In this document: positions 54,401-64,000 of the stretch, one piece after another
Layout of the letters: every line of letters starts with the position of its first letter
Numbering within the stretch: the stretch's first letter is position 1
From: Arcuatula senhousia
Taxonomy: Eukaryota; Mollusca; Bivalvia; Mytilida; Mytilidae
Assembly (NCBI GenBank): GCA_963971305.1
Contig: OZ020306.1
Location: 38,833,512 to 38,897,511 of the forward strand
Direction of reading: 5' to 3'
Length of the DNA stretch: 64,000 bases
Translations under genes and position numbers: made by a program
The notes under the pieces: model-generated
Seen by the model: only the letters and a program-made list of their open reading frames with translations
The model's database searches: none
What the model was told of the DNA's origin: nothing

Positions 54401-57400
54401 GACTCAAAGAATAGGTAAATTTTAACCAATTGTTTTGTGTGACTTTATAATGCATTAATTCTTATTGTAGCAATTTGATTTTGTTTGTTCAATTTGATCA
54501 TTATTATATCTTAAATAATTTGATGATTATCTTACTTTAAATTTCAGTAAATGCATAAGACCATTGACAACCTGGGCTGCTATGGCCAAAAGGCGGTGAG
54601 AGTTGATGTTTTTGTGTCGGACGGAATGTGATTTAATATCAACTTCCTGTGTACCAGGTCGACTTTGCTGTAGATAATTATAAAGTGTTCCTTCCTGAGC
54701 AATTTCTAACATCAACAACCAAGGTTCTGAAATATAAGAACAGCATTGTTTTATGCTAAGAAGGGTCATACAGTTCTATAAATTAGCCTTTGAAAGCACC
54801 TGAGTTCACTTTCAATAATAATGGGTGTTTGGAATATGTGGTTTTTAATCTTTCACAAGATGTGAGAACAACTCTATTGTGTATTCAATTCAAGAAACCT
54901 TACTTACAATAGTTTTGATGTAACAATACTGCTATGTTACAGTGCAAAACAAAATATTAATGTAACAAATTACAAGTCTTTGACATAGTTTTTAGATTGG
55001 TGACTGCAGTTAAGTTGTGTTTTTAATATACATTGTAAAGGGTTTCATGCACTAAAAATGCAAATTATTTCATATGTGGTATCAAATATAACTATTGTTA
55101 TATTGTTTATAGTCACTTTGGATGTTAATGTAGCTAGATATTATATGTACCAGTAAAACAAAAAGTTAATTGGCATTAATAATAAAAAAAACTTTTTGTG
55201 TCATTTCTAAAGTATCATTACTAGCCTATGTTGGGTGGTTGTGGTCAGTCTTTCTGAATTGCAGACTTTTAAAATGTTTAAAGATGTAAAAAAACAACAT
55301 CTGTTCTGCATCCCTTAAACATCTTTACTTTAGTTACAACTCACCATGGAATGTATAGCACCCTATCAGGAGGACAACATTAGGGTGTGGCTGTATCATT
55401 TTTTGTACCTCCATCTCTCTCAAGAAAAATTTCCTCTCCTTCTCATTTGCATTGTCTGTTACAATGGAAAAAGAAAACCACATATATGCTGAAATATTTT
55501 TTGCCAAAAAATGTTATAAGTGAAGATAAAAGTCATTTGAGATTTTTTAATAGGGGGGTTGAAGTCAAATAAGCTATAAGACCATGGCACAATTGAGGCA
55601 GTCTTTTGAATGTGCAATAATGTAGTATGTGAGAAAATACCTCATCAAAATCTAATGAACAATATTTGATTTTGAATTGTGCATATGTCAAAGCAGTAAG
55701 TTATCAAAACTATGTAAAAGTAATCTTGTTGACATGTAAGCTCCAATGAAAATTTTTTGAGAGGAGGCCAATCAAAAAATTTTCACCAGAGCTAACATCT
55801 CAATGAGATTATATGTAAAAGATATATTGTTTCCTTATGTCACTCACCTTTAAGCCTTTTGATAGCTACTTTCTGTATTTCACTACTGTCAGGATATTTT
55901 TTCATCTTTCCTTTCCAGACCTCCACATAGGACCCAGTCCCGATCTGTTCTATCATTCGTATGTCTTTCCTAGGTATCTCCCAGTATAATTTTAACCTTC
56001 CATACTGTGGCTACAAAGATAAAACATTATATACAAAACCCCAAACCATAATTGACAAGAACCACACCAAGTTGTAGATCAGTAGTGTACAGATCATGGT
56101 TTTACAAGCTTGTTCATGCATTATTTTCACTTAGCCAGCATTGACTTAAACATTTAAAATTTTTTAGCACTCACTCATTCAGAAAAAATAGGTCACAGTC
56201 GGAATCCAAAGACTGCTTTGTGGTGAGTATCACTAGGTGCACCTAACATACCAATATGGTTGATGTGGCACTTGTCAGTAAGCGATAATGGACTTTTAAC
56301 CATTCTTCTGTAAGTGGTCATCCCTACAGAAAATATAGGTCACAGCCAGCATCTAACGCATGCATCCTGCTTAGCATCATTAAGTGTACCAAATACACCG
56401 ATATGGTTATTGTGGCACTAGTCAGTAAGCAGGAATGGACTTCAACTAATCTTCGGTAAGTCACAGGTCATCCCTACGGAAAATATAGGTCACAGCCTGC
56501 ATCTGAAGCATGCATTGTGCATAGCATCACTAATTGCACCTACCATACCAATATAGTTGATGTGGCACTTTTCAGTAGGCAAGAATGGACTTTAACCATT
56601 CTTCTGTAAGTGGTAATCCATGCAAATATAAACACAATATATCCTTCTACTTTTGTTGGTGTGGTGTAAAAATCTGTACTTCAGATCAAGAAGTAGTACA
56701 AACCTACAGATAAACTAATGAAGAATATACCTCATCTGTACTGCTTGACTGAACACTCTCGTCCAATAACTCAGCTTCCTGATCGTCCATGTTCTCATCC
56801 AGGTCTAACCTCTCATGGCCGGGCTTCTTTCTCATCTGTATGAGGAAGCACTGATCCTGTGGAGAATTTGATAATAGTGAATACTGACATGGACTACTGA
56901 TGTATGGAATTACGTACCAGATTATAAAATAAGAAAATCCGCATTTCACAAATACACAAAGTTATAATATTTTTTTTCCAAATAAACTTTCAGTATTGAT
57001 ATATCCTTTTTATTCGACTCCACGTCCCATTCTTTTTTATTCAAATCACATCTAATCAAGTATTTACTCATCTTAAGTAAACTGAACTACCAGTGCCTAC
57101 ACAATGCTCCAAACTAAATTTTGGTAAGTTGCTTTAACTTGTGCCCAATTTCATTATATTTGTGTGACTTATTATTTTTTACTGCTTCAGAGAAGCATTT
57201 TTCATGACATTGTTGAACTATAATGAGAGAACCTACCCTGAACTTCATGGCCAGTATGAAGAGGACTAGGATGAGAATCACAGCTATCACCCCACATGTG
57301 ATGGCTCCTATGGCATAGGGGGACACTATAATACAAAAAATTAAATATAAAAAATATTTGATAGTCCAAATCTGTACTGTATGCTGTAAAAACCAGAGAC

Positions 57401-60400
57401 ATTTATATCACCCTTAAGGCCATTGGCCTGAGGGGTGATATCAGTCGAGGGTTTTTACTGCATGTGGTACATATCTAGTCATTTTATATTCATTACATCA
57501 TATATTTACATTCTTATGTTTTGTAATCACTTTTGTATTTTTGTGTGATAGCGGTGCAATATAGACCTAGTCCAAATAATTTGGACGTCTTGTAAGGCTT
57601 TTTATAATTTTTGTTGTTATGCCTTCCTGGGACAGGAAGGCATCCAAGAAAAAATCCTAATAAAAACGTTAGCCTTCCACGTAACGGCCTAATTATTTGG
57701 ACTTATATAGGCCATGCAATATAGGTCATGCCATATAGGGTATGCGATATATGCCATGCCATATAGGTAGTGTGTTTGGCTTATAATACATATTCAGAAA
57801 GAATATATAATTACTTGAATATATGATATAAATCTATATCATACATTTACAGGTAAGTATAAATATAGTATTTATTAATATGCATTATAGGACAAAGCAC
57901 ATTACCTATATCGCACCTCTTACCCTATATCGCACCCCTTACCCTATATCGCACCCCTACAAAATATCAATATTTTATTCTTTATGATATAATGAACATT
58001 ACATAGCAAAATCTGCATCATATGCTGTATAAACCGTTGGCCCTTGGTATGATATAGGTGTCTTGGGTAAATACAGCATCTGATACAGATTTTGTCATGT
58101 ATTATTCAGTATATAACACACTGCAATTTCAAGCAAGCTAACCCAGAATATCTTAAATTCATATTTGTCTAAACAAACAGAGAATTTTTCCCCCTCTCAT
58201 TCATATTAACATTTTTAAGTGTTAAAAATGCATGCACAGATTTTATCTCTTGGCCTTACATTTTTGTATAAGTTAAATTTCCCACCTTTCTAAATTTCAG
58301 ACATGTTTTCCTGCAGAAAAAGTCAAGGATAATATAATTTCTCCACCTTCAATAGTTATTTTACATTTCAAAAAGCTTGACAAGGCTCTCATGTTGAAAA
58401 TACAAAATAAATATCTTGGCAAGAAAAAATACTTTAATCCACTCTTGGAAGAAGAAAAACCTTTATGTCTTGCACATCTCTCTATGATGTTCTTTCTGCC
58501 TATTAAGTTTCACCAAAATCCATCAAACCATTTGGGAGGTATCAATTGTACTTACAAGATTCTATTCTATTTTGATAAAACTTAAGTCAAAAATGTAGAC
58601 AGAAATATATAATATCCATTAAACTTATAAACAACATGGATTTACTTTTAAGCAAGAATTCCTAGGGAATATGCATGGCAAAATTTCATCAATAAACTAA
58701 AAGAATCAAATTAATGATGTTATTTAAGGGCATTTTCTTTGTTTCTCAGTAACTTTGGTCATGTTTATTTATTGACAATCATGCTTCACCTAAACTTAAT
58801 TTGGGAGATTGACAAATTGTTTTTGTCTTGTCTGTCTGATCATTAAAAACTTATTCCACTTAACTCCTCTAAACTTTTTAACAGCTGTAAATGAAACTTG
58901 GTATGTAACAAGTATATATTCTAGGAATTTATTGGGGAGAAGCAGTTTTTTTAACTTAAAGATTTTAAAGAAACAGGATAAGACATTGTGTTTGCTGGTA
59001 AAACAAGCAAAATTTTCTGGTAAATGTACATCTATTATTAGTGCATCTGAACTCATCTTAATAAGATGGATCCAAAAACCAAGACAAAAACTTTCATGTT
59101 ACATATCATTTTCATTTATGAGGATAAAAACTAAATAAGATCAACATCGATAAAACAAGAAGCACAACTTGTATCAATGTGTAATACAATATTTATGGAC
59201 AAAGATTCTTATCTAAAAACACAATGACAAAATATCAATTATTACAACGATACATCAAATTTATGTCAATGATACGTAATTACGAAATTCATCAGTGTTA
59301 AATCCTGTTTTAATTGTCTTTTTACAGATTGCGTAATGTTTTTAAAATCTTCTTTCATTACAATACAGTCTGGTCTAAGAATGATAAGGATTGGAACTGT
59401 ATTGTTATTAGCTCTCCATGATCAGTTATTGAGTCCTGGAAAGAAGACCTTGAAAAGCTTGATGCTACGGTCATAAATGACATCAAGCCCTAATACAAGC
59501 CTACTTAGTGGGTTTAATCAGCATGAAGTCTTAGTTTTATCCTTACAAAACGAATGAGAGCTATTCTATTCTAGGCTAATTTATGGTGTTAATATGGTTT
59601 CATAACAGTAAACTGAAACTAAAAAAGAAACTAAATTGTACATTTTGCTGGCAAACAAGCTCTCTGTTAGATTTACTATAAAAACAAGGGGCTCACAAAA
59701 GGGTACCCTGGTTCATATACCGGTAAGACTTTTATTATGTAAATAAAAAAATGAAGTCCAATTATCTCTCATGAAGCAATGAATTTCTTCATGCATATAT
59801 CAATAATATATCAATATAATGTACTTTCTTCATCTAAAACGCCATCAAAATCCATCAAGCAATTTACAAGGAGTTGTGCTTACAAGAAATTTGGACAGAC
59901 ACACAGACAGAAAGGGTGATTCCTATAAACCCAAAACTTTGTTTGTGGGGGCATGATAAATGTCACATGTCAGATTAAAAATATTACTAGTATAAAGGCT
60001 GACACACAATTACTTTTTAATATATTAATAAAAGAATATCATAAAGAAGCACATGTACACATGTACCTACATATACAAATCTTAATATGATTAAGGCCCT
60101 GCCTTTTTCGCGAGCATCGAATATCTATATACCTTTTTAAAAATAAATCCATGTGCTCGACCGGCTAAGTTTAGCGTTAAGAGGGAACTTTTAAAAAAGG
60201 AATTAAATAGTAGCAAAGTCTGACCCCACCCAACCCAAATCATATGCACTTGAGAAAGTTGTTGTTAAAATATCTGGGATTAATAACTACTTATTAAAAA
60301 TTCAATTATTTGTGCAAATAATAAATCCTGTAACATTCTGGGACGACATTAAGTGAGACAAAATTTTATGGATTACGTGACGTCATTTCCTTGTCAGAAT

Positions 60401-61782
60401 ATTTCGCGCTTCTTCAGCAGACAAAAACAACATTCAGATTCTGTCAGGTTTTGTGAGATTTTCTGAGTATCAGTGTTTTATTTGAAGCATAGGTAACAGA
60501 AGGTATACGCGTACATTAAGAAACCTGGCGGAAAAAAACGGTAAAGTAAAAATATTATGTAGGATTGAGGAAAAGTGAGTGAAACCCCACAGACAGGATG
60601 GGACTCTTCAGTCTTCTTTCATCTTTTATTTATTATGCTGAGTAGGTTTTTATTCAGTAAATTTATGTATTTCTTTATCTTATTTTATCTTACTTAGAAT
60701 TTAACAAAGCTTGGTCAGTATCATGCATTTGGTATGACTAGTCAATGGGACGATGTTCCCCAAAGCTAGTTCGGTAATTTCCGGAAAATCGTTTTTCAGC
60801 GGGAAAGACCGAATGGTGCTTAAATAAAAATCTGTGTGTAAAAATAAACAAGTGGATGAATGAGGGTTTATCACTGTTTTTGAATTTCCAATTTTCATAT
60901 TTTTGCATAACAGATTATGATGTATTTTTTATAAGACCAGTGATTGTTTTACTTGCTCCGTGCCTATTATTTTTTTCACTCCGTAAAAGTAAACCTGTTC
61001 CAGTTTTATCGTCAGTATATTTCTGGCACATCTCAAAACATGCACAATGCCGTAGGGCTCGCATCTGCGATGCTCGCTATTAGTAAACATCAAAAGAAAC
61101 AAACCAACTACGGAACTCTTATTTTATTACAGATTATTATGTTTTACTAATAATTCAAAATAAAATACAAACACACAGGTGTCTTTCCTTGTAAGCTGTA
61201 TATCTTCAATACTCACAGCAATGGATATTGCTTTTATTGTCAACCCCCTTTTTGGCAAATTTTGGTTTTCTACTGTCAGTAAATGTTAAGTTTCAAAGAC
61301 CATTGCCAAAAGCAGAATATTTTGATGATTTTCTTTTTTAACTACCAGTACATATGTATGCACCTGTAATTCATGTACTTTGCGTGTGAATGGCCTTAAC
61401 AATTAAACAAACAATGTTTTTTATTCAAATTATTCATGGCATCTTTATAAGCTGGTAAAAAGATTTCTTATTTCTTATACTAATTAGCTGTTATTGCTAT
61501 TCATTTTTTTTCCCCTTCTCTTATATTTTCCAAAAACCTTACTTACTTATGGGTAAATACTAGTACTTTCAGGTACATGAATTACATAACTAAATTACAA
61601 TATTCTACCTACAATGTAGACTATTTTGTAGTACATGTATGTATAAAAAAAATAAATTAAGATGAAATTTCACATACCTCCTTTTGACTTTTTCTCCTCC
61701 TCCTCCTCATTTGGAACAGGGTCCCCCTCCTTTGACTGAATGATAACATACCTATAACCTCCGACCCCATCGTCTCCATCAT
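51437..61782 (-). CDS. Receptor tyrosine pseudokinase, C-terminal ten exons (5' partial)
   Basis: Minus-strand exons in phase: 61782-61678, 57325-57237, 56856-56731, 56010-55848, 55455-55345, 54726-54536, 53549-53436, 52436-52325, 51933-51837 and 51593-51437 (TAA at 51437-51439); about 421 residues. In order: a Glu-rich juxtamembrane segment; one transmembrane helix ([20 protein letters not shown]); an acidic/Ser linker; and a tyrosine-kinase fold closest, by eye, to RET/FGFR types ([49 protein letters not shown]). The ATP lysine (VAIK) and helix-C Glu remain. The third glycine of the loop (GTGSYVEV), the HRD Asp, the following Asn and the DFG Asp are all replaced, so phosphotransfer is not expected. 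It is likely a surface co-receptor or scaffold. The ectodomain exons lie beyond 64000, so Ig or other domains there are unknown. PTK7 is a known receptor pseudokinase but its motifs differ. Confidence 0.88.
52498..52887. repeat. 28-bp minisatellite (~14 copies)
   Basis: Direct head-to-tail repeats of ATGTAATCAAATRCAC + TGTGTTTTTATT without spacers. Variation is mainly A/G at one site (AATACAC vs AATGCAC) and T/A near the end. It lies in the pseudokinase intron between exons 53436 and 52436. Confidence 0.95.
52932..53152 (+). mobile_element. GTCGCCTGC-type non-autonomous element, copy 4
   Basis: ACTAGAATGATAGTCTTCCAT, GAAGTAGATGAGTTA, GGAGTAGCTACATGCGAAAA and the end TTGCAGGCGACA are collinear with 4110-4384. 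It is internally shortened at its left end. The 64-codon frame starting inside it is fortuitous. Confidence 0.65.
53436..53549 (-). CDS. Pseudokinase exon carrying the degenerate catalytic loop and DFG
   Basis: Acceptor tctaacag, donor GAG|GTAATC, phase 0-0. Aligned without gaps to a RET-type kinase, [13 protein letters not shown] stands where L(V/I)HRDLAARN(I/V)L(V/I) is expected: His to Tyr, Arg to Tyr, Asp to Arg, and Arg-Asn to Ser-Ser. KLSGFGFP stands for KISDFGLS: Asp to Gly, while Phe-Gly is kept. The activation segment up to GWMAPE is short and has one Tyr (NEYEE). Confidence 0.88.
53773..54262. mobile_element. Element with TGTCACCC inverted termini
   Basis: TGTCACCC at 53773 and GGGTGACA at 54255-54262 are inverted. 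The interior contains AAAATGGCGGCCATCTTGG and a second ATGGCGGCC. It lies in the pseudokinase intron between exons 54536 and 53549. There is no ORF, and the boundaries are uncertain. Confidence 0.4.
56185..56635. repeat. ~148-bp tandem repeat, 3 units
   Basis: AATAGGTCACAG at about 56188, then ATATAGGTCACAG at about 56335 and 56485; units share CAATATGGTTGATGTGGCAC and CAGTAAGC(A)GGAATGGACTT. Located in the intron between the linker exon 56731 and the first kinase exon 56010. Confidence 0.85.
57237..57325 (-). CDS. Transmembrane exon of the receptor pseudokinase
   Basis: Acceptor gtattatag, donor AGG|GTAGGT, phase 1-0. Encodes [20 protein letters not shown] and LFILAMKFR: about 23 hydrophobic residues followed by basic stop-transfer residues. 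It joins the Glu-rich exon upstream and [11 protein letters not shown] downstream. Confidence 0.88.
57402..58085. repeat. Foldback-rich region with TATATCGCACC repeats
   Basis: Three nested structures: ATATCACCCTTAAGGCCA/TGGCCTGAGGGGTGATAT (57407-57441); GTCCAAATAATT and AATTATTTGGAC (57570-57704) around a GCCTTCCTGGGACAGGAAGGC hairpin; and CCTATATCGCACCCCTTA repeated three times (57905-57960) against GGTGCAATATAG upstream. The right end (58030-58070) partly inverts the left. Probably a large foldback element in the pseudokinase intron. Confidence 0.55.
59690..59955. repeat. Dispersed repeat (GCTCACAAAAGGGTACC type)
   Basis: GCTCACAAAAGGGTACCCTGG, then CCATCAAAATCCATCAAGCA, GACAGACACACAGACAG and CCAAAACTTTGTTTGTGGGGGCATG. 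Related pieces are at 6270-6570 and 180-225. Confidence 0.5.
60378..60612 (+). promoter_or_regulatory. Promoter-like cluster inside a pseudokinase intron (weak)
   Basis: A perfect CRE palindrome TGACGTCA (60378-60385) and an E2F-like TTTCGCGC (60402-60409) lie about 200 bases upstream of ATG 60598, which opens a 15-codon frame [15 protein letters not shown]. The Gly2 start is myristoylation-like, but the frame stops at once and no donor is evident. Confidence 0.2.
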
Positions 61783-61789
61783 CTGAAAA

Positions 61790-64000
61790 CCGAGAAAAAA
61801 ATTTCACCCTCTTAGCAACTTACTCATTTTGAGAACACAATCGTAAGCCAATCACCAGCAAATTTATGCACCCAAGGGACAGTCAATCGTTACTAATATC
61901 CTTTAAAGTATGTTCTTAATCAATAAAATCCACTAATAAGTAGCATAGGAAACTGCAAATCTTTACACGTAAAATTCCATCCTACTTTCATGCATTTATT
62001 GTCATATTCTGATATTCTATGAGTTTCCAATTCCACTCCTTTCATATCCCTAGGCTATAAAAGTTTTACACGATTGAACAACTTTCAGCCGTCAATGCAT
62101 TATTTCCAACGTTTTTCCTTAAAAACAGAAAATGGTTACATTCAACTGACAAGAGATATAATTATATTTTCGTAAAATTCCCAAATGGGGCTATAATCTT
62201 AGAGTGATTACTATTGGTTAACATTGTTATCGTCTTGTAAGGAATTTCATCTGTTTTTTCTCATATTTCTCCTTATTTATTACCACTGACAGTAACACCA
62301 GGATAAAGATTCTGGCAAAATTAAATAAAGACAACAAGTTAAGTGAAATTGAGTGCTGATGTGGGAGTTAATTTCCATAAAATGCTGCTTTGTTTTACAC
62401 AAATAAGCTAAATCAAATATCATATGTTATCGACCTTTTTAACCTACTGTTTCAGATTTAGATACAATAAATCTTTCTTCTTTATTTCATGGAAATATGT
62501 AATTTATGTATCAAATATCAACAAGGGATTGCACAAAAATTGTGCTATGGAGCCCCCCCCCCCTCATTTAATCATTCAGAAAACATCTGACTGTCTGACC
62601 TGGAAAGAGGAGGCACCATGTTAACTCCCCATGCTAAAGCCATGTACCAAATTTGAAATAAATCCAATTAATAGCAAGAAGCTGTGAAATCTTTTACAAA
62701 ATCTGACAATTTTTTAGCCTTAAAAGTAGATGAGTTGGCTAGTAAAACAGGATGTACATGTAAATGCACAACTGACATGCGAAGGGGAGCCACAGTATAA
62801 CCTCCCATGCTATGCTTATAAGCTGTGTATTTTTTTTGAAATTAGTTCTTTCAGTAAAAGCTGAAAAATCTGTTACTATAGTAACAAGGTAATTGTATTA
62901 TAGCCCCTCTCTTACAAGTTGGGATATATTATAACTTTTTTTCAAAAGAGATAGAATGTAAATGTAGCATAAAATTTTGCATTACCATGTGTACTTGCTA
63001 TGCAGTTAGTGTTACACTGTACATGCACCTGTATACACATGTAATACTTATCAACTAACAGCGTACAAGAAAGGGTTTTACAATGTAAATTCAAACAAAA
63101 AGTGACTTAAATAAAGTTGTACTTCAATGTTAATAGTTTATAGTGTTTAATGGTTTTCAAAGAGAGGGTTCTGAGACAAACCCCTTAACCCACCACTGTT
63201 TAATGGATGATTCTAATTCAGCACATTTTTCCCAGGGGGACACCTAAATCAATTTTAACAATGAGATCTTACATCTATACATGTATATACTTAAGTAACA
63301 AGACCAATCAATGTCTGGCCCTGTGTCGCATGGACAGTCAATAGTTTTTGACACTTGTATCCTATGGTGGACTGACACAGCATATTTGTCACATGCAACC
63401 CATTATAGACTGACAATAAATATTTAGAAATAAAAGTATTTAAGATTCTTATAACGAACAACAACAACAAAGAAAATAAATAAGACAAACAAATTAAAGT
63501 TTTTATTTTCCCCCCTTTTGTCCCCCTCATTGCTTAACAGAAAAGGTGAGTCAAGAAAAAATTATCTTACATTTTGTATCCAATATATGACAAAAAATAA
63601 CTTGCACTTTTTTTTCCTAAATGAGACCATAAATAAAATAGTTGCATTTTTGCCGCTTTTGGGTCCATCATTCCAATCAATCATTTTATGGTAAGGAACA
63701 TTTTTGGATTTTTTTAGCAATCAGTCAACCAGAACTAAAGTTGTTGTGGAAAACAAATAAAAGCATCATTTTTTTGCCCTTTTTGGGCCCCTTATTTCTA
63801 GTTAATTGAGTTCTGTAGTTAAAGGAACAGAAATGGTGTGTTTCTTATGTTATTCAGTATACATGTATCTTGTAATTAAAAAAAAGCTCAATAATTTTCA
63901 GTTTGGAACTATCATGAAAATTACAAATTTATGTATAAACACATTGAACCCGCAGGCACATTATATTTAGTATAAGCTAAATGTACATGTACAACATACC
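61790..64000. other. Intron of the pseudokinase gene
   Basis: No exon seen. The last bases of the window, read on the minus strand, are G|GTATGTTG: a donor whose exon would end exactly at 64000. Its phase-1 G would join AT of exon 61782 to give GAT (Asp), in frame. The next exon 5' therefore probably abuts the window edge. 62555-62830 holds two diverged copies of a short repeat (CACCATGTTAACTCCCCATGC and CACAGTATAACCTCCCATGC). Confidence 0.45.

Noticed and set aside
58796..59138. Overlapping ORFs on both strands
   Set aside because: Intronic, low-complexity composition, no acceptor or donor in a useful phase.

Overview
The window looks like animal nuclear DNA, most likely from a bivalve mollusc. 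It is AT-rich, its genes are split into short exons by long repeat-filled introns with GT/AG junctions, and it carries many copies of short repeats that I associate with bivalve genomes: AGCTCACCTGG...GAGCCTCTTG elements, frequent ACATGTA runs and RTE-type LINE tails. The bivalve call is an inference; the gene calls rest on exon phases and motifs read here. I saw no tRNA, rRNA, CRISPR array or prokaryotic feature.

Layout. (1) 1497-3102, minus: the first three coding exons of a gene for a protein with an N-terminal membrane anchor followed by an acidic low-complexity region; it runs off the left edge. (2) 3.1-11.3 kb: no convincing gene; LINE debris, foldback elements, a GC-rich island and a complete AGCTCACCTGG element. 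(3) 11.3-15.2 kb, plus: coding exons of an unrecognised gene, with a possible alternative 3' end and a TTAA-flanked transposon. (4) 18566-34398, minus: a complete seven-exon gene for a lachesin-like cell-adhesion protein (signal peptide, three Ig domains, C-terminal anchor). Its last exon exists in five tandem copies (18.6-24.0 kb), each with an intact acceptor and reading frame in the same phase. (5) 34.6-38.6 kb, plus: a LINE with an uninterrupted 1174-codon endonuclease/reverse-transcriptase ORF, head to head with the lachesin-like gene and starting a few hundred bases from its first exon. (6) 38.6-51.4 kb: no convincing gene; nested repeats, some with terminal inverted repeats, and a few regulatory-looking palindromes. 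(7) 51437-61782, minus: ten exons covering the juxtamembrane, transmembrane and full intracellular part of a receptor tyrosine kinase-like gene. The 5' (ectodomain) exons lie beyond 64000. The kinase fold is clear, but the HRD Asp, the following Asn and the DFG Asp are all replaced, so this is a receptor pseudokinase.

The two main genes lie on the same strand and both encode surface proteins of the kind used in cell recognition or signalling, but nothing in the sequence shows that they act together. The strongest candidates for undescribed biology are the amplified terminal exons of the lachesin-like gene, which would switch the C-terminal anchor, and the receptor pseudokinase.
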